From positions 20,915 through 84,914 of the forward strand of contig JAFGVN010000002.1 in the NCBI GenBank assembly GCA_016937975.1: 64,000 nucleotides of DNA, read 5' to 3'. Of the stretch, positions 8,690 through 17,259 are shown piece after piece (the first letter of the stretch is position 1; the number at the start of each line of letters is the position of its first letter). The translations under genes and the position numbers were made by a program. Below the pieces are notes generated by a model. That model searched no databases and was not told the origin of the DNA. It saw only the letters and a program-made list of their open reading frames with translations. This stretch comes from Clostridia bacterium (lineage in GTDB: Bacteria > Bacillota > Clostridia > Peptostreptococcales > Acidaminobacteraceae).

Positions 8690-9592
8690 TTATTCTTGTT
8701 CTTGTTCATTCACTTCGTAAATCGTATAACCTGTCAAATCAGGAACTTGAATTTCCACATTTTCTGATTCAGTATTAGAAACTTGACCTTCCAAAACCAC
8801 CTCATGATTTACATTGAACTCATCTTTTCCTTGGAATTTCACTTGAACAGATATCCCTTCCATGGTTTTGTCAGCATCCAAATCCAATGTAATATTTAAA
8901 TAAGTCATTTGAATGTCTTCCAATGTAACATCTTTTACTTCAAGGTTTTCCAATTCGTTAAATAATGGATATTCTGAGTATTCCAATGAGTTTTCTGCTT
9001 CAAAGGACATGTCTTCAGGATCATCTAATGACAATAATAAGTTGATTAATGCTGGAATTTCTTCTTCAGTTAATTCAAACTGAACATCCAATGTACCATC
9101 GGTATCTTCAACAATCTCAAATTCATGTTTCATATCTCCAATTAAAAGATCCAAAATCGCTTCTGATTTGTCGTCTAAACCCTTAAATTCTTCATTCATA
9201 TCACGCTTCATGTTATGTCTTTCTGGCATTGTTTCATCCGTGCCAACATATGCAGTTTCATTTAAAGCATCTATGATATAAAACAAGTTATTTGCACCAT
9301 AGAAATCTAAGGTTTTTTCAAAACCATCGGCAACCATTGTAAACTGACCTGATGCCTGCTCTTCTTCAAAATTTCCTTCAAATTGTCCTTTCAAGCTGAA
9401 TAAGGTTTCACCATTATCTGTTACTTTTAAGAATCCTTGAACAGATCCAGACTCAATCGATGTATCCTCTGCTTTTAAAACCTCTTTAAATAACGTGTAG
9501 CCATTTTCCTGTTGTGTGCCTGCAAATGCTAAAACTGCCAATAATGAAAATGCTGTCAGCATTGCGACTAAAATCATAACTTTCTTTTTCAT
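8690..9592 (-). CDS. Secreted acidic protein of unknown function
   Basis: I do not recognise the family. The 300-residue product has a clear signal peptide (KKKVMILVAMLTAFSLLAV, cleavage near AFA-G at about 24) without a lipobox Cys, and a strongly acidic, beta-rich mature part with several VQFELTEEE-like strands. It is the first gene of the operon, just downstream of the repeat-bearing promoter, followed by an ABC exporter and a two-component system. A plausible role is an extracellular binding or sensing accessory of that system, but nothing in the sequence proves it. Confidence 0.6.
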   Translation of the reverse strand: MKKKVMILVAMLTAFSLLAVLAFAGTQQENGYTLFKEVLKAEDTSIESGSVQGFLKVTDNGETLFSLKGQFEGNFEEEQASGQFTMVADGFEKTLDFYGANNLFYIIDALNETAYVGTDETMPERHNMKRDMNEEFKGLDDKSEAILDLLIGDMKHEFEIVEDTDGTLDVQFELTEEEIPALINLLLSLDDPEDMSFEAENSLEYSEYPLFNELENLEVKDVTLEDIQMTYLNITLDLDADKTMEGISVQVKFQGKDEFNVNHEVVLEGQVSNTESENVEIQVPDLTGYTIYEVNEQEQE

Positions 9593-9635
9593 TTCATACT
9601 CCTTTATAGTTGTTGTAATTACCTTTTGTACTTAC

Positions 9636-9690
9636 AGTATAGAAAACAACTCTAAAAGCCTTTTAATGAAATTCTAAAAACTTTCTAAAA
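9636..9690 (-). promoter_or_regulatory. Operon promoter with three in-phase TTTTAGA direct repeats
   Basis: Reading on the minus strand, TTTTAGA occurs at 9690-9684, 9679-9673 and 9657-9651. The steps are 11 and 22 bp, so the copies lie on one face of the helix. A -10 TATACT follows at 9641-9636, and no good -35 is present. Direct repeats in phase with DNA turns and replacing the -35 are typical OmpR-family activator sites, so the operon's own regulator is the likely binder (inference). Confidence 0.55.
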
Positions 9691-9692
9691 TC

Positions 9693-9722
9693 CAAAAAAA
9701 ATGAATACCTTAGGTATCCATT
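9693..9722 (-). terminator. Terminator of the acetyltransferase gene
   Basis: Minus-strand AATGGATACC-TAA-GGTATTCATT forms a 10-bp stem (one G-U) followed by eight T. It overlaps the stop codon of the gene and lies just upstream of the repeat-bearing promoter of the next operon. Confidence 0.85.
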
Positions 9723-10293
9723 AAATTAGCTTATCTTCATTCATATATTTTAGAATTTTAGCAGGGTTGCCACCGATGACCACATCATCAGGTACATCCT
9801 TTGAAACCACAGCACCAGAAGCAATAACCACATTGTTCCCAATGGTCACGCCAGGTAAAATAATGGCTCTACCGCCAATCCAAACATTGTCACCAATTTT
9901 CACTGGTTTGCCATATTCCTTACCACTGTTTCTTGTTTTTGCATCCAATGGGTGGGTTGCCGTATAAATGTGAACACCCGGTCCAAGCATACAGTTGTCA
10001 CCAAACTCAATGGCGCAAACATCTAGGAAAACACAATCAAAATTAGCAAAGAAGTTTTCGCCTACTGAAATATTATAACCATAATCACATCTAAAATTAG
10101 GTTCTATTTTGATCCAGTCACCAGTTTTACCAAATAAGTCCTTTAAAAGAGCAACTCTTTGAAGTTCATCATCATATGAAGCAAAGTTAAATGCTTGTAT
10201 CATTTTTCTTGCATGTAGTCTTTCCTTCGATAAGGTTTCATCAGAGGAATCGTACATTTCTCCTAACAACATTTTTTCTTTTTCGCTTTTCAT
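9721..10293 (-). CDS. maa: Maltose/galactoside-type O-acetyltransferase (hexapeptide repeat)
   Basis: Acetyl-CoA-dependent sugar O-acetyltransferase of the Maa/LacA family. The product shows the N-terminal Maa domain ([21 protein letters not shown]), a left-handed beta helix built of hexapeptide repeats, the catalytic His in YTATHPLD, and the family end GGNPAKIL. Length is about 190, as expected. The ATG at 10293 has AGAGG 5 nt upstream, while the longer frame from 10317 lacks a site. It is monocistronic, diverging from the membrane protein/XRE unit across a large inverted repeat. The physiological acceptor sugar is unknown for most family members. Confidence 0.88.
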   Translation of the reverse strand: MKSEKEKMLLGEMYDSSDETLSKERLHARKMIQAFNFASYDDELQRVALLKDLFGKTGDWIKIEPNFRCDYGYNISVGENFFANFDCVFLDVCAIEFGDNCMLGPGVHIYTATHPLDAKTRNSGKEYGKPVKIGDNVWIGGRAIILPGVTIGNNVVIASGAVVSKDVPDDVVIGGNPAKILKYMNEDKLI

Positions 10294-10338
10294 TAAGACC
10301 TCTTTTCTCTCTTGCATATTCTTATTATATCACAAAAG

Positions 10339-10383
10339 TAAAGTAATATATTTTTGACAAAATGTAAAAAATATATTACTTTA
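10339..10383. promoter_or_regulatory. 45-bp inverted repeat forming mirror-image divergent promoters
   Basis: Arms TAAAGTAATATATTTTT and its exact complement (17/17) flank an 11-nt centre. On the plus strand TTGACA (10354-10359) lies 17 bp from TACTTT (10377-10382). On the minus strand TTTACA (10368-10363) lies 17 bp from TACTTT (10345-10340). The repeat therefore contains two symmetric promoters and is a natural operator for the XRE regulator encoded to the right. The plus-strand start would fall very near the GAGGTGA ribosome site, so the exact start is uncertain. Confidence 0.55.
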
Positions 10384-10400
10384 ATTATGAGGTGATATCT

Positions 10401-10838
10401 ATGAGTAAAGCGATGAAATTTACAATTATAAAAGCTTGTTCTTGGACCTTGGTAGGTCTGTTTATGGTTATGATTTTTAGTAACCCAAGCACAATATTGG
10501 AATGGGGTGACAACAAAACAAAAACTTTGCTTCTTGCAGCTTTGTTTTTATTTGGGTACACTGCAGATTTAACTTTGATGATTCTTGAAAAAACGAAACG
10601 TTTTGGGTTCAAACGAGATGAAAGAGACCTTTATATTCAACATAAAGCCATGAGTTTTGGTTATATTTCAACTTTAATTTATGTTTTTAGTACAGCTATA
10701 CTCCTCTATACCCTTTACGAAAATAAAGGTGCTGTTCCAGTTGGCTGGCTGTGGTTTATTGCATACTCCCTTGTAATTGTTGCTAACCTGTCCATGGCAG
10801 TAACTGCTTTAATACTTTATAGAAAGCAGGGGTATTAA
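10401..10838 (+). CDS. Four-helix membrane protein, DUF2178-like
   Basis: Small integral membrane protein of 145 residues with helices near 7-27, 43-63, 82-103 and 115-137. The cytoplasmic segment FKRDERDLYIQHKAMSF resembles the DERxxYIxxKA signature that I associate with DUF2178 proteins. The ATG at 10401 follows AGGTGAT by 5 nt, and a GTG at 10392 is inside that site, so it is rejected. The stop codon abuts the ATG of an XRE regulator, a frequent pairing in Firmicutes. Function is unknown; the family name is not verified by search. Confidence 0.65.
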   Translation: MSKAMKFTIIKACSWTLVGLFMVMIFSNPSTILEWGDNKTKTLLLAALFLFGYTADLTLMILEKTKRFGFKRDERDLYIQHKAMSFGYISTLIYVFSTAILLYTLYENKGAVPVGWLWFIAYSLVIVANLSMAVTALILYRKQGY

Positions 10839-11066
10839 ATGCCTGAGCAACTGTTGTTCAATCAAATCAAGCAAATCCGAAGAAGTAAAGCGGATATGAC
10901 ACAGCAAGACCTAGCCGATGCTGTTGGTTGTACCCGACAAACTATTATTGCACTTGAACAAAATAAATATAATCCTTCCTTAGTGCTTGCCTTAAAACTG
11001 GCTGAAACTTTGGAGGTTTCAGTAGAAACTTTATTTCAACTAAAGGATGACAATAACAATGAATAG
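10839..11066 (+). CDS. XRE/Cro-type small transcriptional regulator
   Basis: 75-residue protein that is essentially one helix-turn-helix domain: MTQQDLADAVGCTRQTIIALEQNKYNPSL is split across helices 2 and 3, and the end LAETLEVSVETLFQLKDD is typical of the YozG/Cro-like group. The ATG touches the previous stop (tandem TAAATG), with AGGGG upstream, so it is coupled to the membrane protein. It is the best candidate for binding the 45-bp inverted repeat in front of the unit, giving autoregulation (inference). Confidence 0.88.
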   Translation: MPEQLLFNQIKQIRRSKADMTQQDLADAVGCTRQTIIALEQNKYNPSLVLALKLAETLEVSVETLFQLKDDNNNE

Positions 11067-11859
11067 ATTTTTTAAAGAACTCAATTTATCCATACCCTTT
11101 CAAGCAACTTATATCGCTTGGACAGATTACAGAAATCAGATAACCGATTTAATTACAAACGCTCTTGAGGCAAATCAAAAAATCTTAATTATTGGAGCTG
11201 GAAACGGCTTGGATCTTGATTATCAGAGATTAAAAAAATATCAAGTGACTCTAGTAGATGTGGATGAATCTTCAATCAATAAAGGCATGGCATTTCAAAA
11301 TGTGTTGTTTGACTATATTATAGAGGATGTCACTGGACTACCTTCAGAGTTTTATAAAGCCTTGGAGAAAAATCCAAATTTATATCCACAGATTTTCAAT
11401 ACTTATACCTTAGCGTATGAGTTCAATCATGAAGATGAGTACGATGCCATTATTATACTGCCAATCTATACTCAACTCTTAATTCCTTTATTTTATCAAT
11501 TGGAGAAACATGCTGAAATACATGAATTGATGACTTTTGTAGGCCAACGTATTCAACTCTTTCACAGAAAACTAAAAGCTTTATTAAAAGATAACGGAAC
11601 TATAATAGTCTTCTCGGATATATTAGAATATGATTTTACGGACAAGACCGCTCTACTTCTAATCGATCAGCAACAAGATCAAAACTTTCTAAAGGAACAT
11701 GTCTATCAATATATTAGAGGCTATGGACATGGATTAGGATCTTATGGGTTATATGATCTTCGCGAGGAGATGAATAGCATGAACGAACACTATTTGCTAT
11801 GGCCTTTTGATACCAACAGACTCATGCTTGTACAACATGAATCTTTCAAAAAAAAATAA
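11059..11859 (+). CDS. Putative SAM-dependent methyltransferase-like protein
   Basis: 266-residue protein with a Rossmann-type motif I (ILIIGAGNGLDLD, about 37-49) followed by an acidic end of strand 2 (VTLVDVDES), as in class I methyltransferases. Post-I motifs are less clear and the C-terminal half is unfamiliar, so the substrate is unknown. The ATG at 11059 is preferred, with AAAGGA about 12 nt upstream; the earlier ATG at 11047 is against that site. The start overlaps the XRE gene by 8 nt. The gene ends at a hairpin shared with the convergent neighbour. Confidence 0.55.
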   Translation: MNRFFKELNLSIPFQATYIAWTDYRNQITDLITNALEANQKILIIGAGNGLDLDYQRLKKYQVTLVDVDESSINKGMAFQNVLFDYIIEDVTGLPSEFYKALEKNPNLYPQIFNTYTLAYEFNHEDEYDAIIILPIYTQLLIPLFYQLEKHAEIHELMTFVGQRIQLFHRKLKALLKDNGTIIVFSDILEYDFTDKTALLLIDQQQDQNFLKEHVYQYIRGYGHGLGSYGLYDLREEMNSMNEHYLLWPFDTNRLMLVQHESFKKK

Positions 11860-11863
11860 TAAA

Positions 11864-11884
11864 AGAAAGCCATTTTGGCTTTCT
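11864..11884. terminator. Bidirectional terminator between convergent genes
   Basis: AGAAAGCC-ATTTT-GGCTTTCT forms an 8-bp stem between two converging stop codons. T-rich tracts follow on both strands (better on the minus side), so it can end both transcripts. Confidence 0.75.
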
Positions 11885-11888
11885 TCTA

Positions 11889-13709
11889 TTATTTTTTCAT
11901 TAAATATGCATCAATACCTCTTGCGGCTTCATGACCATCAGCAATGGCTGAAATAATATCTGGACCATGAACGATATCTCCACCAGCAAATAACCATTCA
12001 ATCCCTTCAACTTGACCATTTTCCTTAATTTTAAGCTTGTTACGCTCAATTTTAAGTTGTCCCTCTAGTTTTTCTAGAAGATAATCATAATCCGGATCGG
12101 TTCCTACTGCAAAGTAAACTTGCGTTCCTTCAATACAGCATTGTTGTTCTGGATCAGAAATCGTTCGTAAGCGACCTTCAATTTCAAGTGTCTCACATTT
12201 AGAAACGGTTACACCACAGATTCTATTTTCAGCATCTACATCAATTTGTACAGGAGAAGCATTTAAGTTGTATATAACCCCTTCTTCTCTTGCTTCCAAT
12301 ATTTCTTCTAGGCTAGCTGCCAAGTTTTTCTCATCTTTTCTGGCAATAAATGCAACATGATGTTTACCGAATTTTTCGTTTTGGAACCTCACTAAAGTTC
12401 TTGCAACATCAAAGGAAACATCACCGCCACCAATGACGATTGCTTTTTCATGGATTTCTGGCATAGGACCCATTTTTCTTGTATAATCTCTTGCTTGTGC
12501 CAAGAAATCAATGGAGTTACATACATCAGGATGATCAGTATTTGGTATATCTAAGTATTTTGGTTTCCAGAAACCTGTCGCTACAAATACGGCATCAAAT
12601 TTTTCGTGTAAAACTTCTAAGGAAATATCTTTTCCTACAGTTGTGTTGGTAATAATTTTTACACCCGTTCTCTCAATAACTGAAACATCTTCGGATACCT
12701 TTTCATCCGGTAGTCGATATTCAGGAGCTCCATATCTTACAACACCGCCCGCTTGAGGTCTTGATTCATAAACCGTAACCTCATAGCCCATGGTTCTTAA
12801 ATAATATGCTGCAGATAGGCCTGCAGGTCCAGAACCTACTATGGCAACAGCCTGTTTAGACGGTTTCACTAACGGCTGAACGATCATTTTATCATAGGCT
12901 TGATCATCTGCCATATCTACAATATAACGCTTTAACCAACGAATGGATACTGCTTCACCACGATTACCGATGACGCATGCCGTCTCACATTTATGGGTAC
13001 AAATACGACCACATACATTTGGTAATGGATTAGTTTCATATAACAAGGATAAACCCTTATTCATGTCATCATCATAAACAGTTTGTATATACTCTGGAAT
13101 ATGCATGTGTGCAGGACAAGTGTCTGTACATACACCACAGCTTACACAACGGGAAGCTTCCGAAATCGCCATTTCTTTAGAAAAACCTTTGATTAATTCC
13201 ATAAAGGATTCATTTCTGCCTTCATGAGGAATTTCATCCATTGAATAAGCTTTTAGGTTTAGCAATTCTGAACTCTCATCTCTCGTATAACCATTTTCAT
13301 AATATGTATGATGTATTCCAAGCTCATCTGGTAGAAACATCATGGAATTCACATCCGTTGAAATATGAATATATTCCTTCGTCATTTTTAATGAATCTGA
13401 TGTACAAATATCAACACAGAGACCGCAAAAAGAGCATCTACCATAATCAAATGCTGGCAATTCATCCGTTCTACCCAACGCTTTTTCTCTGCCTTCAATA
13501 GGAATCATTGTAATCGCTTCAGTAGGACATATTTCGCTGCATGAGCCACATCCAACACATTGATCATGATGATTGATATGAAATCCACGGTATCTATCTG
13601 CCGCTTCTCTTGGTTGGTCAAAGATGTCCTTTTTCGGTATAGTTACCGGTTCTTTTACCAAATACTTCCACGCCTTTACAGGCGATAACATACTTTTACT
13701 GAATTTCAT
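11889..13709 (-). CDS. NuoI-like ferredoxin fused to GltD-type NAD(P)H oxidoreductase (copy 2)
   Basis: 606-residue fusion. Residues about 1-110 match the NuoI/EchF/MbhN subunit, with two [4Fe-4S] motifs (CVGCGSCSEICP and CSFCGLCVDIC). The rest is GltD/NfnB-like: a third cluster region (CVSCGVCTDTCP, CGRICTHKC), an FAD site VGSGPAGLSAAYYL and an NAD(P) site GGGDVSFDVART. In the adjacent operon the NuoB, C, D and H homologues lack a separate NuoI, so this fusion would provide it and link the iron-sulfur chain to NAD(P)H. It is probably not glutamate synthase, because no gltB is nearby. A terminator separates it from its paralogue, so it may be expressed separately. Confidence 0.85.
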   Translation of the reverse strand: MKFSKSMLSPVKAWKYLVKEPVTIPKKDIFDQPREAADRYRGFHINHHDQCVGCGSCSEICPTEAITMIPIEGREKALGRTDELPAFDYGRCSFCGLCVDICTSDSLKMTKEYIHISTDVNSMMFLPDELGIHHTYYENGYTRDESSELLNLKAYSMDEIPHEGRNESFMELIKGFSKEMAISEASRCVSCGVCTDTCPAHMHIPEYIQTVYDDDMNKGLSLLYETNPLPNVCGRICTHKCETACVIGNRGEAVSIRWLKRYIVDMADDQAYDKMIVQPLVKPSKQAVAIVGSGPAGLSAAYYLRTMGYEVTVYESRPQAGGVVRYGAPEYRLPDEKVSEDVSVIERTGVKIITNTTVGKDISLEVLHEKFDAVFVATGFWKPKYLDIPNTDHPDVCNSIDFLAQARDYTRKMGPMPEIHEKAIVIGGGDVSFDVARTLVRFQNEKFGKHHVAFIARKDEKNLAASLEEILEAREEGVIYNLNASPVQIDVDAENRICGVTVSKCETLEIEGRLRTISDPEQQCCIEGTQVYFAVGTDPDYDYLLEKLEGQLKIERNKLKIKENGQVEGIEWLFAGGDIVHGPDIISAIADGHEAARGIDAYLMKK

Positions 13710-13748
13710 CTACTTTTCCTTTCGTTAGAAAACGTTTTCCTTCTTTGG

Positions 13749-13788
13749 AAAAAATCAAGGTCGCTCTGGAAGAACCAGAGCATGACCT
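13749..13788 (-). terminator. Strong terminator between the two NuoI-GltD paralogues
   Basis: Minus-strand AGGTC-AT-GCTCTGG-TTCTT-CCAGAGC-GACCT is a 12-bp stem with a 2-nt bulge, followed by TTGATTTTTT. It lies right after the first paralogue's stop codon and should end most transcripts of the Mrp/Nuo operon there. Confidence 0.85.
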
Positions 13789-13789
13789 C

Positions 13790-15607
13790 TTATTTTGATC
13801 GAATATATGCATCAATGGCCTTTGCAGCATCATGACCTGTTGCTACACCATTGATAATATCCGGTCCCCTTACAATATCCCCACCCGCAAACAACCATGG
13901 ATAGTGATCAAACTGACCATTGTCATTTACTTTAACTTTGCCTCTAAAGAACTCAATATTATTTTTCATCTCCTCATTGAAGAAATCAAAATTCGCCATT
14001 TGTCCTATGGCAATATAAACTTGTTTAGCAGGTATAATCTTTTGATCCTCTTCATCATAACTTGGATTAAAGCGGCCTTCACCATCGAAGATTGAAAGTA
14101 CTTTTTTCACATGAAGCCCCTTAATAATCCCATCCTCTACTTTGATGGCTTGAGGACCATAACCAAAGCTATATTTTAAACCTTCTTCTTCACCTTCTTC
14201 AATTTCCTCTAAATCAGCAGGTAGAATCTCACGGTGTTCTAGTGCCGCCATAGCGACCGAAGACTTGCCATACTTTTCTTCCTGAAGTCTGATTAATGTT
14301 CTTGCAACGTCAAAGGCAACATTACCACCGCCTATAACGATAACTTCATCTGAGATATCAGGTATAGCTCTTAAACCACGGTTGTAATCTCTCGCTTGTC
14401 CTAAAAATTCAATGGCGAATTTTACTTCATGATTGTCGCTGCCTGGAATTGGTAGAGGACGTGAATATGAAAATCCTATGCCTAAAAAGACACTATCATA
14501 CTTTTCCTCCAAGGTTTCAAGACTAATATCCTTACCCAATTCCGTATTGCAAATGAAATTGACACCAGCATTTTCAATCATTAGAATATCTTTTTTCACA
14601 CTTTCTTCCGGCAGACGATACTCTGGGCCACCATAACGGATTACACCACCAGGCAATGCATTTTTTTCATAAACATCGACTTCATAGCCTAAGGTTGATA
14701 AATAATAGGCACAAGACAGTCCAGAAGGACCAGAACCTACAATTGCAACCTTGCCATTGGTTTTTTCTGTAACATATGCGAGTGCCCCTGCTTCATATTG
14801 ATCCATTGGCGTATTGTCTACAATATATCTTTTTAACCATCGAATGGCTACAGCATCTCCACGATTACTGATTACACATGCAGATTCGCATTTGTGGGTA
14901 CAAATACGACCACATACATTAGCCAATGGGTTTGTTTTATAGATCCATTCAATACCTTTTTTGAGATCACCATCATAAACGGTTCTAATGTATTCTGGAA
15001 TATTCATTTGAGCAGGACAAGTCTGGGTACAAACGCCACATTCCACACATCTCGAACTTTCCGCCAAAGCCATTTCATAGGAGAAGCCTTTTACTATTTC
15101 TATAAAACTTGATTTTCTTGAAACGCCTTCATGTTTCATTTCATAACGCTCAAGATCTAAAAGTTCTGAAACTTCATCTCGCAACCATCCATTTTCAAAT
15201 TTTTTCTGATGGATACCAAGTTCATCCGGCATGAAATACATTTGGTTGACATCTGGAGTAATATGAACATATTCCTTGGTCATATGAAGTGAATCTCCAG
15301 TACAAATATCAACACATAAACCACAGAATGAACATCTGCCATAATCAAAAGCCGGTCTTTCATTTTTCTTACCATCTACAAAAGGTTGATCTGGAAGAAC
15401 AATCATGTTGATGGCATCCGTTGGACATATTTCACTGCATGTTCCACAACCTGTACACTTATCATGTTCATTGACATGAAAACCACGATAACGATCAGCA
15501 GCTTCTCTCGGTTTAACAAAAATATCTTTTTTCGAAACTGTTACAGGCTCTTTTACTAGGTATTTCCAAGCTTTTAGAGGAGACAACATGCTTTTTTCTT
15601 GTTTCAT
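13790..15607 (-). CDS. NuoI-like ferredoxin fused to GltD-type NAD(P)H oxidoreductase (copy 1)
   Basis: 605-residue paralogue of the next gene with the same architecture: NuoI-type double [4Fe-4S] domain (CTGCGTCSEICP, CSFCGLCVDICT), GltD-type cluster region (CVECGVCTQTCP, CGRICTHKC), FAD motif VGSGPSGLSCAYYL and nucleotide motif GGGNVAFDVART. It lies 11 nt after the NuoD-like gene and is the last gene before a strong terminator, so this copy is the one clearly co-expressed with the complex. The role inferred is electron exchange between NAD(P)H or ferredoxin and the NuoBCD module. Confidence 0.87.
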   Translation of the reverse strand: MKQEKSMLSPLKAWKYLVKEPVTVSKKDIFVKPREAADRYRGFHVNEHDKCTGCGTCSEICPTDAINMIVLPDQPFVDGKKNERPAFDYGRCSFCGLCVDICTGDSLHMTKEYVHITPDVNQMYFMPDELGIHQKKFENGWLRDEVSELLDLERYEMKHEGVSRKSSFIEIVKGFSYEMALAESSRCVECGVCTQTCPAQMNIPEYIRTVYDGDLKKGIEWIYKTNPLANVCGRICTHKCESACVISNRGDAVAIRWLKRYIVDNTPMDQYEAGALAYVTEKTNGKVAIVGSGPSGLSCAYYLSTLGYEVDVYEKNALPGGVIRYGGPEYRLPEESVKKDILMIENAGVNFICNTELGKDISLETLEEKYDSVFLGIGFSYSRPLPIPGSDNHEVKFAIEFLGQARDYNRGLRAIPDISDEVIVIGGGNVAFDVARTLIRLQEEKYGKSSVAMAALEHREILPADLEEIEEGEEEGLKYSFGYGPQAIKVEDGIIKGLHVKKVLSIFDGEGRFNPSYDEEDQKIIPAKQVYIAIGQMANFDFFNEEMKNNIEFFRGKVKVNDNGQFDHYPWLFAGGDIVRGPDIINGVATGHDAAKAIDAYIRSK

Positions 15608-15618
15608 ATAGCAGCCTC

Positions 15619-16743
15619 CTATCTATCAATCTCAGGCGAACAAACACCCATTGTATCCATCCATAGTGGCGCATCATCAATACGATGACCTGGAAGGTAT
15701 CTTTCTATACCTAATAAACCTTGTGGATACGATGCTCCTCTTACAGCAATACGATAAGGTTTTTCTTTGCCATTTGAAACGATGAAGTAGCCATATTCTC
15801 CACGTGTAGACTCCACAGCTGTATATACCATACCTGCAGGCACTCTTAATTTTAGTGCATTTCCTGTGCCAATTGGTGCTTTGACAGGACCTTCATCTGG
15901 CATCTTTTCGATAATTTGTTTTAAAATACGTATACTTTGTTGTATCTCTTGGAATTTGAGATGAATTCTTGTTAATGCGTCTGAATAAGTCGCTGTAGGT
16001 ACTTCAAACTCCACTTGATCATAAAAAGCATAAGGTTTAACTTTTCTTAGGTCATAGGCTTTCCCAGTAGCACTTCTCATACCAATTCCCGTTACCCCTA
16101 ATTCATGAACCACTTCAGCAGGTAAAAGAATATTATCTTTTGATCTGGTATGAATAATTGGATGCTTAAGAAGAAGTTCTTGATATTCTGGTAATTTCTT
16201 TTCAAGGGATTCCAAGTATGTACCTAATTGTGTTTTAAAACCTTCTGGCAAGTCTTTTCTAACGCCACCTGGTACAATAAAAATATGATATACTCTAGCA
16301 CCAGTTAATTTTTCAAACAAATCCAAGATTAAATCTCTCTCTGCAACAGCCCAATACATAGAAGTATATAAACCTGTCGGACCACCAATACCACCTAAAG
16401 CAAAAAGATGGGTTGCAACTCTTGCCATTTCAAGAATCATCATGCGAATCCAAGTTGCTTTTTCAGGAACTTCTACACCGGCCAAAGCTTCAACGCCCAT
16501 GGCATAAACCATTTCATTGATGTCTGGCTCTATTACACAGATTCTTGGAATGATTGCCATGTTACTCATCCAAAGTTTTCTTTCCATAAGTTTCTCGAAA
16601 CCCCTGTGTAACATACCAGGCATTGGTCTAGCTTTTTTTATAATATCACCATCTACATACATGTGTACTGAATAGTTACCATGCATACCAGGATGTTGAG
16701 GACCGAGAAACAGTTTGACTTCTTTTAATTTATTGACTTCCAT
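15619..16743 (-). CDS. NuoD/MbxL-like 49-kDa subunit (not a [NiFe] hydrogenase)
   Basis: 374-residue large subunit of the complex-I/Mbh/Mbx superfamily (GPQHPGMHGNY start, HRGFEK and an EIDR end). In [NiFe] hydrogenases two CxxC pairs hold the metal. Here they read RICVIE (Cys69, Glu72) and VCSPE near the end (Cys368, Glu371), so the second Cys of each pair is Glu and a NiFe site is not expected. It probably supplies the redox-coupling cavity next to the NuoB cluster, as in complex I or Mbx. It touches the NuoC-like gene (0 nt) in the operon. Confidence 0.88.
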   Translation of the reverse strand: MEVNKLKEVKLFLGPQHPGMHGNYSVHMYVDGDIIKKARPMPGMLHRGFEKLMERKLWMSNMAIIPRICVIEPDINEMVYAMGVEALAGVEVPEKATWIRMMILEMARVATHLFALGGIGGPTGLYTSMYWAVAERDLILDLFEKLTGARVYHIFIVPGGVRKDLPEGFKTQLGTYLESLEKKLPEYQELLLKHPIIHTRSKDNILLPAEVVHELGVTGIGMRSATGKAYDLRKVKPYAFYDQVEFEVPTATYSDALTRIHLKFQEIQQSIRILKQIIEKMPDEGPVKAPIGTGNALKLRVPAGMVYTAVESTRGEYGYFIVSNGKEKPYRIAVRGASYPQGLLGIERYLPGHRIDDAPLWMDTMGVCSPEIDR

Positions 16744-17259
16744 TTACTCGCCTCCTACCTTTCTCGGAAAATTAGTTTCATATTTTCTATTACCATAACG
16801 GTTTGTTGAAAATTCAAGTGGATCAAAGTCCTTTTTCAAAGGACAATCAGCCTCCCAAAGTTCCAAGAATAAATGCTTGTAAGAGTCTTCATTGCCTTCA
16901 AATTCTACACCAAAGAATTCATGAACATCTCTTTCATAGTATTTAACGCCTGGATAAATATGTTCAATGGTTCTGAATTTAGGATTATTCCGATCTATAC
17001 TGGTTCTAACCAATAGATGAATACCATTGTCCCAGTTGAATAAAATATATACCAATTGGAATTCTTCAATTTCAATCCAATCTATACATGTCAATAGGCT
17101 TAATTGTCCATAACCTATGCTTTTCAAGTATGCTAGTACATCCAGAGTCTTGTCCGGTTCTACGTTAAAAGCCAACTGCATCTTGGTAGGTTCTTCAAAG
17201 GCAGCAATTTTATAATGAGCTTTTAATTGTTCCTTTAAATTATTCATGGAATTCATCAT
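16744..17259 (-). CDS. NuoC-like 30-kDa subunit
   Basis: Complex-I 30-kDa family protein of about 171 residues. The family signature ERDVHEFFGVEFEGN is present, together with WDNGIHLLVRT and an end rich in charged residues (LKKDFDPLEF). The ATG at 17259 is chosen because GGAGG lies 9 nt upstream; the longer frame would read through that site. It overlaps the end of the NuoB-like gene by 20 nt. It scaffolds NuoB and NuoD in the peripheral arm. Confidence 0.88.
   Translation of the reverse strand: MMNSMNNLKEQLKAHYKIAAFEEPTKMQLAFNVEPDKTLDVLAYLKSIGYGQLSLLTCIDWIEIEEFQLVYILFNWDNGIHLLVRTSIDRNNPKFRTIEHIYPGVKYYERDVHEFFGVEFEGNEDSYKHLFLELWEADCPLKKDFDPLEFSTNRYGNRKYETNFPRKVGGE

Noticed and set aside
11889..15607. 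Glutamate synthase small subunits
   Set aside because: No large subunit gltB is nearby; the NuoI fusion and operon context point to the Mrp/Nuo-like complex.
15619..16743. [NiFe] hydrogenase large subunit
   Set aside because: Two of the four metal-binding Cys are Glu, so a NiFe centre is not expected.
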